Assembly: GCA_035279525.1 (NCBI GenBank)
Contig: DATEHQ010000004.1
Location: forward strand, 1-51,759
Length of the DNA stretch: 51,759 bases
Source of the DNA: DATEHQ01 sp035279525
Lineage (GTDB): Bacteria; Chloroflexota; Dormibacteria; Dormibacterales; Dormibacteraceae
Reading direction: 5' to 3'
The position numbers and the translations under genes are program-made. The notes below the pieces were generated by a model, which saw nothing but the letters and a program-made list of their open reading frames with translations, had not been told where the DNA came from and ran no database searches. Shown here piece by piece: positions 35,277 to 43,530 of this stretch. Each line of letters starts with the position of its first letter. The first letter of the stretch is position 1.

Positions 35277-36569
35277 GTGGCTGAGGCAACACCAATCATC
35301 CTGGGCCGCGACGCCGGGAAGCGGATCGCGGTCATCTCCATGCACACCTCACCCACGGCCGCGCTCGGCGACAACGCGAACGGCGGCCTGAACGTCTACG
35401 TCCGCGAGATCTGCAGCGCGTTCAGCGAGCGCGGAATCGCAACGGACATCTTCACCCGGCGCCAGTCGTCGGACGATCCCTCGATCGAGTCGCTGGCCCC
35501 GCTGTCCCGGGTCGTCTACCTGCCCACCGGCGAAGGCCTCGACAAATACGAGCTCTTCGAGCGGGTCCCATCATTTGCGGCCGGCATCCTCGAATTCGCG
35601 GCGCGTGAGGGAATCGAGTACGACCTGCTGTACTCGCACTACTGGCTGTCGGGCGAGGTAGCGTGCCTGCTGCGTCCGCGGCTCGCGACCGCCTGGGCTC
35701 ACATCGCCCACACCCTGGCGACCGTCAAGAACCGGACCCTCGCGCAGGGCGCGCGCCCTGAGCCCGCGCTGCGCGTTCGTGTCGAGGGAGAGATCGCTCG
35801 CCAGGCGGACCTGCTCATCGCCTCGACGCATGACGAGGCGGAAGAGCTCGCGCGTGGCTACGGCGCAGACCCTGAGCGGGTCGCGGTCGTCGCCCCCGGC
35901 GTCGACCTCTCGATGTTCCGCCCCGTGGACCACACGGAGGCCCGTCGCAAGGTGGGCTATCGTCCCGACGAGCGGATGCTCCTTTTCGTCGGCCGGCTCG
36001 AGCGGTTGAAGGGCGTCGAGGTGGCGATCCGCGCGCTTGCGCTGCTCCGCGACCGGCAGCACGACGACGTGCGGCTGCTCATCCTCGGCGAGGACAGCAG
36101 CGACGGGAAGGAGAGCGAGAAGGACCGTCTGAAGGCGGTGGCTTCGGCCATGGGCGTGCGCGATCGGGTCGACTTCGTCGGGTCGGTGGCGCACCACGAG
36201 CTGCCCTTCTTCTACGCCGCGGCTGACGTTTGCGTCATGCCGTCGTACAGCGAATCCTTCGGCCTGGTTGCGCTCGAAGCGCAGGCGTGCGGGTGTCCGG
36301 TCGTCGGGTCAGACGTCTCGGGCCTGCGGTCGGTCGTCCGCGATGAGATCAGCGGTTATCTGATCGACGGCCCGGACGTGGCGCTGTACGCGGAGCGCAT
36401 CGGTCGAATCCTCGCCAATCCGGAGCTCGCGCGTCAGATGGGTCGCCGAGGCAGCCTGCTGGCCCAGCGCTTCTCGTGGTCGCGCACGGCCGATCGCCTG
36501 GAAAAGCTGTTCGACGGCGAGATCGACAGGCGTCACGTGCGCGTCCAGGCCGGCGTGCGACACGAGTAA
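35277..36569 (+). CDS. GT4 glycosyltransferase, MshA/sucrose-phosphate-synthase-like
   Basis: 430 aa from GTG 35277. The N-terminal domain has ISMHTSPTAALGDNANGGLNVYV, typical of MshA and related enzymes, and YSHYWLSGEVA. The C-terminal domain has LFVGRLERLKGVE and the nucleotide-sugar motif PSYSESFGLVALEAQACG (EX7E). It transfers a sugar from a nucleotide donor with retention. Mycothiol synthesis (MshA) is one reading, but mshB-D are not here, so I leave the acceptor open. It ends in a 37-bp convergent overlap with the lipoprotein gene. Confidence 0.9.
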   Translation: MAEATPIILGRDAGKRIAVISMHTSPTAALGDNANGGLNVYVREICSAFSERGIATDIFTRRQSSDDPSIESLAPLSRVVYLPTGEGLDKYELFERVPSFAAGILEFAAREGIEYDLLYSHYWLSGEVACLLRPRLATAWAHIAHTLATVKNRTLAQGARPEPALRVRVEGEIARQADLLIASTHDEAEELARGYGADPERVAVVAPGVDLSMFRPVDHTEARRKVGYRPDERMLLFVGRLERLKGVEVAIRALALLRDRQHDDVRLLILGEDSSDGKESEKDRLKAVASAMGVRDRVDFVGSVAHHELPFFYAAADVCVMPSYSESFGLVALEAQACGCPVVGSDVSGLRSVVRDEISGYLIDGPDVALYAERIGRILANPELARQMGRRGSLLAQRFSWSRTADRLEKLFDGEIDRRHVRVQAGVRHE

Positions 36570-38221
36570 GGGAAAACAGAGGCGTCCTCTTTCGTCAGCG
36601 GCGTCGGCCTGGTGCCATCCGCATTCATCAGCCAGACCTGCTGCCCGCTGATGAACGCGATCTGGTGTCCGTCGGGTGAAGGGACGGGCGAGGTGACGTC
36701 GATGCCCGGGTCGCTCGGCAGCGCGGCGGCCAGGGTCAGCGCAGGCGCGGGCGTGACGACGTTGAGCACAAACCCTTTGTGCACGAGGCCCGACGGCGTG
36801 GGAATCGCCGCCGAGAGCACCACGTGGAGCGAGTCGGGCAGCCAGGCGGGCGAGCCGAGCACGCCGGTCGCCAGCGTCGTCGTGGCGGCCGAGCCGGTCA
36901 GGTTGCGCACCCTCAGGCTGGTGACCCGCGCATCGCTTCGCAGGTACGCGAGGCGGGCGCCCGACGGCGCCCAGACGACACTGCTGATCGGACCCGTATC
37001 GGTCGCGACCTGGTAGCGCGCATTCAGGCCGACGTCGTAACCCCAGATCGTGCCGGTGTCGCTGCTCTCGACGAACGCGACGCGCAGTCCGTCAGGCGCC
37101 ACTGCGGCCTCGCTCACATCGCCTGCGATCGTGCGGTCGGCGCCGTCGCCGTCCAGCCGGTGCAGCGCATGCGACTCGTCGATGTACACGTAGCCCATCC
37201 CGGAAGCCAGCGCGGCGGCCCACGGGGCTTTGAACGGAAGGGGCGTCGAGGTTGCTCCCGGAACGAAGTCCGACCATCTGTCCCCGGCGCCCTGCACCAG
37301 CAGCCGGTCGCCGGCGGGCGACCAGTCGAAGGACATCACCGGCCCGTTGTCGTACACGCGTCGTGGAAAGCCCTGGGCGTCGACGATCCAGGCGCCGCCG
37401 GGTGATCCGTCGGAGTTGTTCACCGCGAAGGTGATCCAGCCGTGAAGCGCGTGGACCGCGCCCGTCGTGAACTGGATGGTCTGGTCGCGGTCGAGCTGGT
37501 TGCCGTCGGCATCCAGCGCGGCTGTGTTGACGGCGATCTGGTAGGTCGTGTTCGGCGTGAGCAGGTCCGAAGGCGCGATGACTGCGCGCCGGCTGTCGTT
37601 TGGGTCGAGCCGGACGTCGATGGGCACGGTCGGGTAGAGCGTGATCGCCGACCCCAGGCTGGCGCCGTTCATGGGGCGGGAGAAATCCAGGGCCAGGTAC
37701 GCGGCGGGATCGACGCCTCGATCTCCCGTCGCGGGAGTCGAGCCGACGAGCGCCGGGGCCGCCTCGGTCACGAAAGCCCAGTGGTGGCGGAGCGTGTAGA
37801 CGTTGCCGGCGAGATCCCGATATCCCGGGTCGAGGATGACCTCGTAGTTCGTGCTCGGCTGGAGCGGCGGGTGCTGGTACGTGAGCTGGCGGCCGCCTGC
37901 CCACTCAACCTGTCCCGCCGTCGCCGGCGAGAGATGGAGCCGGGTTTCGACCGATGCCTTGTCGACGTCGTGGTCGAAGGTGATCCGGATCGGGACCGCG
38001 GTGGACACGTCGATCGCGCCGCGCTGGGGCGAGTAGTCGACGATCTGCGGCGGGCTCCCGCCGCAAGCGGCAAGCGGCGCCGCGAGGGCGATCAGCGCCA
38101 CAACCGCCGCGCTCCGGAAAAGGCGGCCCTCGTCCGGGCCCTCCCTCCTCCGTTTGGCCCCTCCCCCAGCCAAACGCACCTTCGAGCAGGCTACAGACAG
38201 AAAAGCGAGGAGGGAACCCAC
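36533..38221 (-). CDS. Lipoprotein with Ig-like (Big_5) and propeller-like domains
   Basis: Up to 562 aa. A hydrophobic stretch ends in a lipobox (LAAPLAACGG), so the mature protein is likely lipid-anchored outside the membrane. Two Big_5/SbsA-type Ig-like domains follow (about 60-160 and 160-255; SPQRGAIDVSTAVPIRITFD). Then comes a beta-propeller of TolB/WD40 character with repeats such as FDWSPAGDRLLV, VVWAPSGARLAYL and PSPDGHQIAFI. The start is uncertain: the longest reading opens with another lipobox-like MGSLLAFLSVAC, and an AGGAGGGAGG site inside the reading is not followed by a normal start codon. Function is unknown; surface binding or sensing is inferred. Confidence 0.8.
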   Translation of the reverse strand: MGSLLAFLSVACSKVRLAGGGAKRRREGPDEGRLFRSAAVVALIALAAPLAACGGSPPQIVDYSPQRGAIDVSTAVPIRITFDHDVDKASVETRLHLSPATAGQVEWAGGRQLTYQHPPLQPSTNYEVILDPGYRDLAGNVYTLRHHWAFVTEAAPALVGSTPATGDRGVDPAAYLALDFSRPMNGASLGSAITLYPTVPIDVRLDPNDSRRAVIAPSDLLTPNTTYQIAVNTAALDADGNQLDRDQTIQFTTGAVHALHGWITFAVNNSDGSPGGAWIVDAQGFPRRVYDNGPVMSFDWSPAGDRLLVQGAGDRWSDFVPGATSTPLPFKAPWAAALASGMGYVYIDESHALHRLDGDGADRTIAGDVSEAAVAPDGLRVAFVESSDTGTIWGYDVGLNARYQVATDTGPISSVVWAPSGARLAYLRSDARVTSLRVRNLTGSAATTTLATGVLGSPAWLPDSLHVVLSAAIPTPSGLVHKGFVLNVVTPAPALTLAAALPSDPGIDVTSPVPSPDGHQIAFISGQQVWLMNADGTRPTPLTKEDASVFPYSCRTPAWTRT

Positions 38222-38245
38222 CCGGTTAAGGAACTACACGGGCGC

Positions 38246-39805
38246 TCAGAGGTGGGACTTGAGCCGGGCCCTCATCTCCTGCGCCAGCTGCTCGAGCCGC
38301 GAAGAGTCGACGAAGAGCAGCGAGATGCTGGGGATCTGGTCGATGGCGGCCTCGATGCCGGCCAGCGACGGATCGGCCGCCCCGAGGATGTCTTTGACCT
38401 TGCGCGCCCGGTTGCCCAGTGCGTCTTCCGCCATCGCCTGCAGCTCGGTCACGATCGCGTTCCAGTCGAGCTGCGGGCCCGCCGCCCGCGGTGGCGTCGT
38501 CGGCGCGACCTGCATCGAAGGTGACGTGGGCTGCGAGTAGCTCGAGAACGAGCCGGTCGGAATCTGAGCGGTCGGAGGTTCCGCGGGCATGACCGGGAGG
38601 GTCGGGTTGGTCGGAGCCACCGATTCTGGCGCCGGCGCGGGGGCCGGAGGCGGCTGCGCCGCGGGCGCCTGCATCGGTGTACGCCCGGCCACCTGGCCGC
38701 GCACGATCCCATCGACGTCGAGCGGTGGGTGCTTGGTGGAATCCGCCGACTTCACCTCGATCATCGAGTTCGGGTCGTCGCACAGGGCGAGCGCCCGGTC
38801 GGGCTTGTCCGAGATGTCGCGCGACTCGCTCGTGTAGGCGCCGGCCAGCTCACCCTCGGCGAGGATGATCACGCCGGTCCCCGCGCCGGAGCGGATCATC
38901 ACGCTTCCGCTCAGCCTGCGGTCGCTCAAGAACTTGAGCAGCGCCTTCATGTCCACCCAGGCCGCGTACAGCTCCGTGTACATCGGGCGCGACACGGTCA
39001 GCTCGTAGAGCCCGTCGATCAGCTCGGGCGAAAGCGAGACCACGTCGAGCACGCCGTGACCGCTGGTCACGTCGTCGTTGAACTGCTGCAGCGCCTGCTT
39101 GCCGAGCACGAGGCTCCCCGCCGCCTCGGCGCCGTCGTAGAGGCACTCGAGCGCAGAGCCCTCGCGGAAGAGGATCAGTCCCGACGCGTCGTCGGTGAGC
39201 AGGCGGACGTAGCCGGTGTAGCCCTCCTTTTCCAGCGTCGTGATGAGCCGCGGAAAGTCGACGAACGACGTCTTCAGCGAGTCGTAGATGATCTGTCCGG
39301 CCGGGACCGGGATCGGCTCGCGGCCGTGTTTCGGCTGCGGGCGATGCTTCACGCCACGTCTCGGTTGGGGTGCTTCCACCTTTCGCTCCGGTTCAGCATG
39401 CTCTTTGTGCTCGGCCTCTGTTTGTGGTTGCTCTGCATGGGTTTCGCTGTGCGCGCCTCCGTGACCATCTCGGTCCGCCTCGGCCGGGGGACCCTGCCGG
39501 GGCCGCGACTCAGCGGCCTGGACCAGCTCCGGAATGTCAGCCTTGACCGTCTCATCCTCTGGCATCTTGCCCTTGGCCGGCTCGAACTCGAAGTCGCCCC
39601 GGCTCCACTGCAGCGCATTGATGACCGCGTCGTCGCCGGCCTTGCCTTCGCCCTGGGCGTGAAACAGGTGGCCGAAGACGAAGTAGAGCGACGTCGACTG
39701 GCCGTTGCCATTGCGGATGGTTAGGGTACCCGTCGACCGCTCACCTTGAGCAGCCTCCAGCAGCGATCGAAGGGGTGTTTCGGCCAATGAGCCGTGTGCC
39801 TGCAA
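38246..39805 (-). CDS. DUF4388 domain protein
   Basis: 519 aa from TTG 39805, which has an AGGAGA site seven bases upstream; the longer frame to 40525 shadows the phosphatase gene. Residues 1-90 are DUF4388 (TPLRSLLEAAQGERSTGTLTIR, LYFVFGHLFHAQG). A His/Glu/Gln-rich linker (about 115-170) follows, then a second DUF4388-like region with GYTGYVRLLTDDASGLILF, a Pro/Ala-rich linker and a C-terminal helical domain. Such proteins accompany two-component and gliding systems, but the biochemical role is not settled. Its start overlaps the divergent phosphatase start by 12 bp. Confidence 0.85.
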   Translation of the reverse strand: MQAHGSLAETPLRSLLEAAQGERSTGTLTIRNGNGQSTSLYFVFGHLFHAQGEGKAGDDAVINALQWSRGDFEFEPAKGKMPEDETVKADIPELVQAAESRPRQGPPAEADRDGHGGAHSETHAEQPQTEAEHKEHAEPERKVEAPQPRRGVKHRPQPKHGREPIPVPAGQIIYDSLKTSFVDFPRLITTLEKEGYTGYVRLLTDDASGLILFREGSALECLYDGAEAAGSLVLGKQALQQFNDDVTSGHGVLDVVSLSPELIDGLYELTVSRPMYTELYAAWVDMKALLKFLSDRRLSGSVMIRSGAGTGVIILAEGELAGAYTSESRDISDKPDRALALCDDPNSMIEVKSADSTKHPPLDVDGIVRGQVAGRTPMQAPAAQPPPAPAPAPESVAPTNPTLPVMPAEPPTAQIPTGSFSSYSQPTSPSMQVAPTTPPRAAGPQLDWNAIVTELQAMAEDALGNRARKVKDILGAADPSLAGIEAAIDQIPSISLLFVDSSRLEQLAQEMRARLKSHL

Positions 39806-40576
39806 AGAGCCTTCTCCTGGATCGGCCCAGCCCGATCGAAGGGATTTGGGAAGAAAGTTAGTATAGATATCGAGATCAGATCCGCGCGCCCGGAGCCGCC
39901 GGAGTTCCCGGTCGCGCTCAAACAACCACCCACTCGCCTGCTCTTGGTCCGGCACGGCCAGTCGACCTGGAACGAGGTTCACCGCATCCAGGGCCAGCTC
40001 GACCCCCCGCTGTCGCCGGAAGGACACGCGCAGGCGCGGCTCCTTGGCGCCCGCCTCGCCGGTCGCCGGTTCGCCGGCTTCTACGCCAGCGACTTGAAGC
40101 GCGCGATGGAGACCGCGCTCGACGTGGGGGCCACCATCGGGATGCAGCCTGAGCCGGACCGGGCCCTGCGCGAGATCTTCCTCGGCGAGTGGGAAGGCCT
40201 TCACACGACCGAGCTGGCGGAGCGCTATCCCGAGGCCTGGACGAAATGGACGGAGCGGCCCGACTGGGACCTCGTGCCGGGCGGCGAGAGCGCCGCGGCG
40301 TTCGAGGCGCGCGTGGCCGACGCCATCGACGCGATCTTCAGCCGCCACTCGCAAGGGGACGTGCTGGTGGTCACGCATGGCGGGGTGATCCAGATCGCGC
40401 TGCACCGCGTGGTGGGCAGGTCGTCGCAAGGCCTGTTTCCGTTCAGGATCCAGAACGCCTCGATCAGCGTGCTCGAGAAGCGCAACGCTCGATCCGTGAT
40501 CGCCGGGGTCAACGACGTCACCCACCTCGAGACCGGGGTTGTCAACGGGATCGTCGACGGTCCACGAGCTGGATGA
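39794..40576 (+). CDS. Histidine phosphatase (phosphoglycerate-mutase-like)
   Basis: Up to 260 aa from GTG 39794. The RHG motif is LLLVRHGQSTWNE, with the second Arg/Glu region REIFLGEWEG and the second His in VVTHGGVIQI. Substrates range from phosphoglycerate to cobalamin intermediates and nucleotides; none can be chosen here. Residues before about 47 are not family sequence, and no ATG, GTG or TTG lies between 39794 and the RHG motif in a useful place, so the true start is unclear. It is coupled to the next gene by ATGA. Confidence 0.88.
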   Translation: MCLQRAFSWIGPARSKGFGKKVSIDIEIRSARPEPPEFPVALKQPPTRLLLVRHGQSTWNEVHRIQGQLDPPLSPEGHAQARLLGARLAGRRFAGFYASDLKRAMETALDVGATIGMQPEPDRALREIFLGEWEGLHTTELAERYPEAWTKWTERPDWDLVPGGESAAAFEARVADAIDAIFSRHSQGDVLVVTHGGVIQIALHRVVGRSSQGLFPFRIQNASISVLEKRNARSVIAGVNDVTHLETGVVNGIVDGPRAG

Positions 40577-41544
40577 CGGACGCCGCGGAGAGTTGGGATG
40601 CGAGGCTCGCGGAGCTGGTGCACCCGGCGCCTCTGCTGCAGAGCTGGGGTTGGGGCGAGGTCCAGGCGCGGGCCGGGTGGAGCACTGAGCGCGTCGAGCT
40701 GAGCGGCGGGGCTCTTGCCAGCGTGCAGCTGCGCAAGGTCGGACCGGCCACCGAGGCCTACGTTCCGCGCGGGCCGGTGCCCGCGAGCCCGGAGTCGATC
40801 GAAGCGCTCGTCGCCTGGGCCAGGCGGGCGAAGATCGCCCGGCTCGTGGTCGAGCCTGAGGCGGACCCGGCGCTGAAGGAATCGCTGAAGGAGACCGGCT
40901 TCAGCCGCACCCGGTCGACCCAGCCGCGCCACACCCGGATCCTCGGCCTGCGGCCGCCCGATGAGCTGCTCAAGTCCTTCCGCCACGGCCGCCGCTACAA
41001 CATCCGCGCGGGCCAGCGCCGCGGTGTGGTGGTCGAGGAAGGCAAGGACGCGGCAGAGCTGGCGCGCCAGTCGGCAGCGGTCGAGCGCCGCGAATCCATC
41101 CACCTGCCGGACCAGCGCTACTACGAGCACCTGCTCGAGCTCCTGCCGTGGTGCCGCACCTACGTCGCGTACGAGCCCGAGCACCGAGAGCCGCTCGCTG
41201 CAGTGCTGGTCGTCCGGCACGGCGGGCGGGCGTACAGCCTGTTCGCGGGTCGAAGCGGCGCTCACCGCGAGCTGATGGGCAACGACCTCGCGTGGTGGGC
41301 GGCGATCAGCTCGGCCGCGGAGGCAGGCTGCACCGACTTCGACCTCTGGGGAGTGGCGCCGCCGGACGCCGGCCCGACCCACCCCTGGCATGGGCTGGGC
41401 ACGTTCAAAGCCGAGTTCGGCGGTGAGGAGGTCGCCTACGTCGGGGCGTGGGAGCTCGCGATCTCGAACGCGGGCGCCCGCCTGGTGGATCTCGAGCACA
41501 GGGCGCGGGCCTACGTTCGAGGGTTGAAACGCAACATTCCCTAA
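40573..41544 (+). CDS. FemAB/FemX-like peptidyltransferase
   Basis: 323 aa from ATG 40573, overlapping the phosphatase stop. It has the two-GNAT-lobe pattern of the Fem family: LLQSWGWGEVQARAGW near the start, KSFRHGRRYNIRAGQRRGV in the middle, and HPWHGLGTFKAEFGGEEV near the end. Fem enzymes use aminoacyl-tRNA to add interpeptide-bridge residues to lipid-linked peptidoglycan precursors. The amino acid added is unknown. A response-regulator gene follows 21 bp later. Confidence 0.9.
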   Translation: MTDAAESWDARLAELVHPAPLLQSWGWGEVQARAGWSTERVELSGGALASVQLRKVGPATEAYVPRGPVPASPESIEALVAWARRAKIARLVVEPEADPALKESLKETGFSRTRSTQPRHTRILGLRPPDELLKSFRHGRRYNIRAGQRRGVVVEEGKDAAELARQSAAVERRESIHLPDQRYYEHLLELLPWCRTYVAYEPEHREPLAAVLVVRHGGRAYSLFAGRSGAHRELMGNDLAWWAAISSAAEAGCTDFDLWGVAPPDAGPTHPWHGLGTFKAEFGGEEVAYVGAWELAISNAGARLVDLEHRARAYVRGLKRNIP

Positions 41545-41565
41545 CAATCCTTCAATTCGGTTAGG

Positions 41566-42294
41566 ATGGGAGGCGTGGGTGTGGTGGCGGAGTCGTCACG
41601 CAAGGTCCTGGTCGTCGACCCCGACCTCGGGACTCGCCGCGAGGTCAAGGCGGCTTGCGAGCAGGACGGCTACCTGGTGCTCGAGGCGGACGGCGGAGCC
41701 GAGGCTCTGCGCCAGGTCGAGCACGCGCGGCCGAGCGTGGTCCTGCTCGAGGTCACCCTGCCGGACACCGCGGGGTTCGACGTCTGTCGCGAGCTGCGCA
41801 GGATGGACCCCGGCGTGCCCGTGATCATGATGAGCGCGCGGGCGGAGGAGATCGACGTCGTCGTCGCGCTCGAGATCGGGGCGGACGACTTCGTCGGCAA
41901 GCCGCTGCGCCTGCGTGAGCTGGTGGCGCGCATGACCGCGCACCTGCGGCGGACGCGCCTCGAGTCGGCCGAGGCGATGCGCAGCCGGCTCGAGTTTCGC
42001 GACCTGGTGATCGACGTCAACGAGCGGCGCACCTACAAGTCGGGCAAGGAAGTCGAGCTCACGCACACGGAGTTCGACCTGCTCACGTTCCTCGCCAGCA
42101 ACGCCGGCAAGGTGCTGAGCCGCGAGAAGATCCTCAACTCGATCTGGGGCTACGAATACCCCATCGAGACCCGCGTCATCGACGTGCACATCCGCAACCT
42201 GCGGCGCAAGATCGAGACACAGCCCTCGCGTCCCTATTACATCCTGGCCGTGCCGGGGATCGGATATCGATTCACCAACGCCCGGCCCTCCTGA
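41566..42294 (+). CDS. OmpR-family response regulator with Glu at the phosphoacceptor site
   Basis: 242 aa. The receiver (about 12-125) has the acidic pocket VLVVDPD, and the switch and Lys positions fit (MMSARAEE, DDFVGKPL). The residue that should be the phosphorylated Asp reads Glu (VVLLEVTLPD). The winged-helix domain (about 140-242) is standard (LTHTEFDLLTFLASNAGKVLSREKIL, GIGYRF). Glu at this place often mimics the phosphorylated state, so the protein may be constitutively active or regulated in another way. No kinase gene is adjacent. The 3' end overlaps folK by 23 bp on the opposite strand. Confidence 0.92.
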   Translation: MGGVGVVAESSRKVLVVDPDLGTRREVKAACEQDGYLVLEADGGAEALRQVEHARPSVVLLEVTLPDTAGFDVCRELRRMDPGVPVIMMSARAEEIDVVVALEIGADDFVGKPLRLRELVARMTAHLRRTRLESAEAMRSRLEFRDLVIDVNERRTYKSGKEVELTHTEFDLLTFLASNAGKVLSREKILNSIWGYEYPIETRVIDVHIRNLRRKIETQPSRPYYILAVPGIGYRFTNARPS

Positions 42295-42688
42295 TCCCAA
42301 GCTCGCGTAACGACGCGAGGACGAAGGGCCGCTCCGCGATGCGTGGATGCGGAACGACCAGCCCTCGTTGATCGATCTTCTCGTCACCGAACAGGAGGAT
42401 GTCGACGTCGATAACGCGCGGACCCCATCGGCGCGTTCGCCGGCGACCCCCGTCGCGCTCGACATCCTTGGCCGCACGCAGCAGCTGGCGCGGCGTGCCA
42501 TCCCATTCGATCTCGACCACCTGGTTCAGGAAGCGTGGCTGGTCCGCCAGGCCCCATGGCTCCGTCTCGATGACGCGGCTTTGGCGCACGACACGCGCAC
42601 CTTTTTGACGCAGCCGTCGTCGGGCGGCGGAAAGGTTTCGAGCGCGCGACCCAAGGTTCGACCCGAGACCCAGGTACGCCCTGGTCAA
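42272..42688 (-). CDS. folK: 2-amino-4-hydroxy-6-hydroxymethyldihydropteridine pyrophosphokinase
   Basis: 138 aa, slightly short. Family features: YLGLGSNLGSRARNL at the start, PRFLNQVVEI, and the Mg-binding WGPRVIDVDILLFGDEKI. It pyrophosphorylates the pterin before DHPS. The start overlaps the folP stop (ATGA), so the two are coupled. No folE or folB is in the window. The convergent end overlaps the response-regulator gene. Confidence 0.96.
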   Translation of the reverse strand: MTRAYLGLGSNLGSRARNLSAARRRLRQKGARVVRQSRVIETEPWGLADQPRFLNQVVEIEWDGTPRQLLRAAKDVERDGGRRRTRRWGPRVIDVDILLFGDEKIDQRGLVVPHPRIAERPFVLASLRELGIRRAGRW

Positions 42689-43509
42689 CGCATCTGGTCG
42701 GCGACGCGAGCGACGCGCGTCATCTCGCGCACGTCGTGCACGCGGACGATGTCCGCGCCGCGCAGCACAGACGCGGCGACCGTCGCCGCCGTCCCCTCGA
42801 CGCGCTCGCCCGCCGGCAGGTCGAGCAGCTTGCCGATGAAGGATTTGCGCGAGGTGCCGATCAGGATCGGCTGGCCGAGCTGCTTCAGCTCGCTCAGCCG
42901 CCGCATCACCACCCAGTTCTGTTCGGCGTCTTTGCCGAATCCGATCCCTGGATCGACCATCACCTTCTCCCGAGGCACTCCTGCCTCGACCGCCCGGCGG
43001 ACGGCTGAGGCCAGGAAGCGCTTGACCTCCTCCATCAGGTCGCCCGCGTATTCGGTGCCGTCCTGGTTGTGCATCACGACGAGCGCGCAGCCGGTGGCGG
43101 CGGCGAGGTCCGCCATCTCAGGTGAGCGCGTCAGGCCCCAGATGTCGTTGAGGATCGTGGCGCCGCGCGCGACGGCCGCCTCGGCGACCTCGAGCTTGTA
43201 GGTGTCGATCGAAACCGGCACCCCCGACTCCCGGGTGAGGCGACCGACCACCTCCTCGACCCTCGCGATCTCCTGCGTCACGGTGATCGGGACGTGGCCC
43301 GGCCGGGTCGACTCCCCACCGACGTCGAGCATGTCGGCTCCATCTGCAACCATGCGCATCCCCTGCGCGACGGCCCCCTCGCGGTCGGCGCCGAGCCCGT
43401 CCCCGCTGAACGAGTCGGGTGTGACGTTGACGATGCCCATCACGTACGTGCGCGAGCCCCATTCGAATCGGCGACCCCCGATGTCCGCCACGAGACGTGG
43501 GGATTCCAC
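42685..43509 (-). CDS. folP: Dihydropteroate synthase
   Basis: 274 aa. Signatures are VMGIVNVTPDSFSGDG and DMLDVGGESTRPG near the N-terminus, DPGIGFGKDAEQN in the middle, and GTSRKSFIG near the end. It joins hydroxymethyldihydropterin pyrophosphate to p-aminobenzoate. It is coupled to folK and is divergent from the MurE-like gene, with 21 bp between starts. Confidence 0.96.
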   Translation of the reverse strand: MESPRLVADIGGRRFEWGSRTYVMGIVNVTPDSFSGDGLGADREGAVAQGMRMVADGADMLDVGGESTRPGHVPITVTQEIARVEEVVGRLTRESGVPVSIDTYKLEVAEAAVARGATILNDIWGLTRSPEMADLAAATGCALVVMHNQDGTEYAGDLMEEVKRFLASAVRRAVEAGVPREKVMVDPGIGFGKDAEQNWVVMRRLSELKQLGQPILIGTSRKSFIGKLLDLPAGERVEGTAATVAASVLRGADIVRVHDVREMTRVARVADQMR

Positions 43510-43530
43510 GTCGCGATTATCCTGCGGACA

